Assembly (NCBI GenBank): GCA_046706185.1
Contig: JBJKPR010000015.1
Coordinates: 1-7,398 of the forward strand
Reading direction: 5' to 3'
Length of the DNA: 7,398 nt
Source of the DNA: JAJZXY01 sp046706185
Lineage (GTDB): Archaea; Thermoplasmatota; Thermoplasmata; Sysuiplasmatales; Sysuiplasmataceae
Within the stretch, counting starts at the first letter, position 1; every line of letters begins with the position of its first letter. Both the position numbers and the translations under genes were made by a program. The notes under the pieces were generated by a model, which ran no database searches, was not told the DNA's origin, and was given only the letters and a program-made list of their open reading frames with translations. This document shows, piece by piece, positions 6,933 through 7,398 of the stretch.

Positions 6933-7061
6933 ATGCTGGCCCAGGGCAAAGCAGTGCTCTTTGTGTTTAATTCACAGTCGCAATTTCCAGATTGCAGTGA
7001 GAGATGTAGGCGCTCATTGCACCGCTATCCTGACAAACAGGATTTGCACTCAAACCTTTGA
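6933..7061 (+). CDS. Possible small leaderless ORF, 42 residues, unrecognised
   Basis: An ATG at 6933, placed at the predicted start of a leaderless transcript from the TATA-like box at 6902-6910, opens a 42-codon frame ending in TGA at 7059. The product starts MLAQGKAVLFVFNSQ, then becomes polar and basic, with two Cys (residues 21 and 25) and several Arg. I recognise no family. The only support is the promoter spacing; codon use is not clearly coding-like. It may be chance. Confidence 0.25.
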   Translation: MLAQGKAVLFVFNSQSQFPDCSERCRRSLHRYPDKQDLHSNL

Positions 7062-7090
7062 TTCCTCTTTGGCCCCGAACTGCATTAAAA

Positions 7091-7160
7091 TGAACATACG
7101 TGTTCACGCCTGTCGAGTGTTGATGCGGCATGATGCCTGCAGATAATACGTCTTCGTATT
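7091..7160. repeat. Cluster of three short perfect inverted repeats
   Basis: Three inverted repeats lie within 70 bases: TGAACA/TGTTCA with spacer TACG (7091-7106), GGCAT/ATGCC around a single G (7127-7137), and AATACG/CGTATT with spacer TCTT (7145-7160). The outer two share the same 6-4-6 design. The hexamer TGATGC is also directly repeated at 7121 and 7131, one helical turn apart. They could be operator sites or hairpins in an RNA; the last is followed by TT only, so it is a poor terminator. Confidence 0.45.
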
Positions 7161-7208
7161 TTGGTCCTCAAGCTTCAGGGGAACACGGCCCCAAACGCGA
7201 TTGAGTAG

Positions 7209-7398
7209 AATCCTGTGTTTGTCAGAAGAGAATATGGTAATGCAATATCTCTTCCAAAGCAGCCCGGAGCAAAGTGCTTCTTCTCACTGTACGCGGCCGC
7301 ATGGAACTACCTGGAGCCAATTTCGACCGGCATGGCACTCAAGTTCAAACTGGCGATCACACTGCCCATCATGCTGAACTTCATTTTTCGGGTAAGCA
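7209..7398 (+). pseudogene. Open frame running off the right edge, possible membrane-protein fragment
   Basis: After TAG at 7206 this frame stays open for 63 codons to the window edge. The only early start is GTG at 7215; the next is ATG at 7332. Codon choice from about 7275 on (TTC, CTG, TAC, GCC, AAC, ATC) looks like real archaeal coding sequence, and the product has hydrophobic stretches (CFFSLYAAAW, then LAITLPIMLNFIF). No TATA box at the right distance or Shine-Dalgarno is visible before the GTG. It may be the start of a membrane protein continuing to the right, or a remnant of one. No family is recognised. Confidence 0.3.

Larger units (their letters stand above)
6732..7398. other. Gene-poor region with short inverted repeats
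   Basis: No convincing gene is seen in these 667 bases. The first 200 are AT-rich and hold the radical SAM promoter, an inverted repeat AGCGC/GCGCT (6782-6796), TATATATT near 6806-6813, and TTTTATATA (6902-6910). From about 6950 base composition rises towards coding-like values but all frames are broken up. Three compact inverted repeats cluster at 7091-7160. A weak zinc-ribbon-like fragment lies on the minus strand at 7037-7084. From 7209 one plus frame stays open to the edge. The region looks like decayed coding sequence, or an unrecognised RNA or regulatory region. Confidence 0.5.

Noticed and set aside
6841..6960. C/D-box guide RNA suggested by TTGATGA near 6872
   Set aside because: The C box is imperfect and no CTGA D box follows at a suitable distance.
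6961..7146. 61-residue Cys-containing frame starting TTG
   Set aside because: No Shine-Dalgarno or TATA box at the right distance, irregular codon use, no recognisable motif.
1..7398. CRISPR array, tRNA, rRNA or intact insertion sequence
   Set aside because: No regularly spaced repeats, no tRNA T-loop outside coding sequence, no intact transposase or paired element ends were seen.

Overview
The window reads as archaeal chromosome, most likely a member of the Thermoplasmatota (inference). The evidence is a truncated Cdc48/VAT-type AAA+ ATPase, a PduO-type cobalamin adenosyltransferase, a very large MMPL/RND-type membrane protein rich in N-glycosylation sequons, a cobalamin-binding radical SAM enzyme, Arg codons dominated by AGG/AGA, and TATA-like boxes at archaeal spacing, some fitting leaderless transcripts. 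No rRNA, tRNA, CRISPR array or intact mobile element was seen.

Layout. Positions 1-685 (minus) hold the N-terminal 228 codons of a Cdc48/VAT homologue, cut by the window edge just after the Walker A motif. A 151-base divergent intergenic region (686-836) carries promoter elements for both sides and a long imperfect inverted repeat. A plus-strand pair follows: a four-helix DoxX-family membrane protein (837-1289) and a cobalamin adenosyltransferase (1298-1846), tightly spaced and probably co-transcribed. Nine bases later the 3' end of the convergent 1027-residue MMPL-like transporter begins (1856-4939, minus). A 115-base gap then leads to a 558-residue B12-binding radical SAM protein (5055-6731, minus). 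The last 667 bases (6732-7398) have no convincing gene. They hold the promoter of the radical SAM gene, several short perfect inverted repeats, one possible 42-codon leaderless ORF and an open frame running off the right edge.

How the genes may work together. The radical SAM and MMPL genes lie on the same strand, each has its own promoter, and the two promoters share the 9-base sequence ATCTTAAAT. Cobalamin-binding radical SAM proteins of this general build include the archaeal membrane-lipid ring synthases (GrsA/GrsB), and MMPL/RND proteins often move lipids. A lipid-modification plus lipid-transport pair is therefore a reasonable hypothesis, but it is not shown by the sequence. The nearby adenosyltransferase is a second link to cobalamin, though it makes adenosylcobalamin, which radical SAM enzymes of this class do not obviously need. 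I see no clear evidence of a wholly new multi-gene system. The best leads are the radical SAM/MMPL pair and the odd start of the doxX gene.
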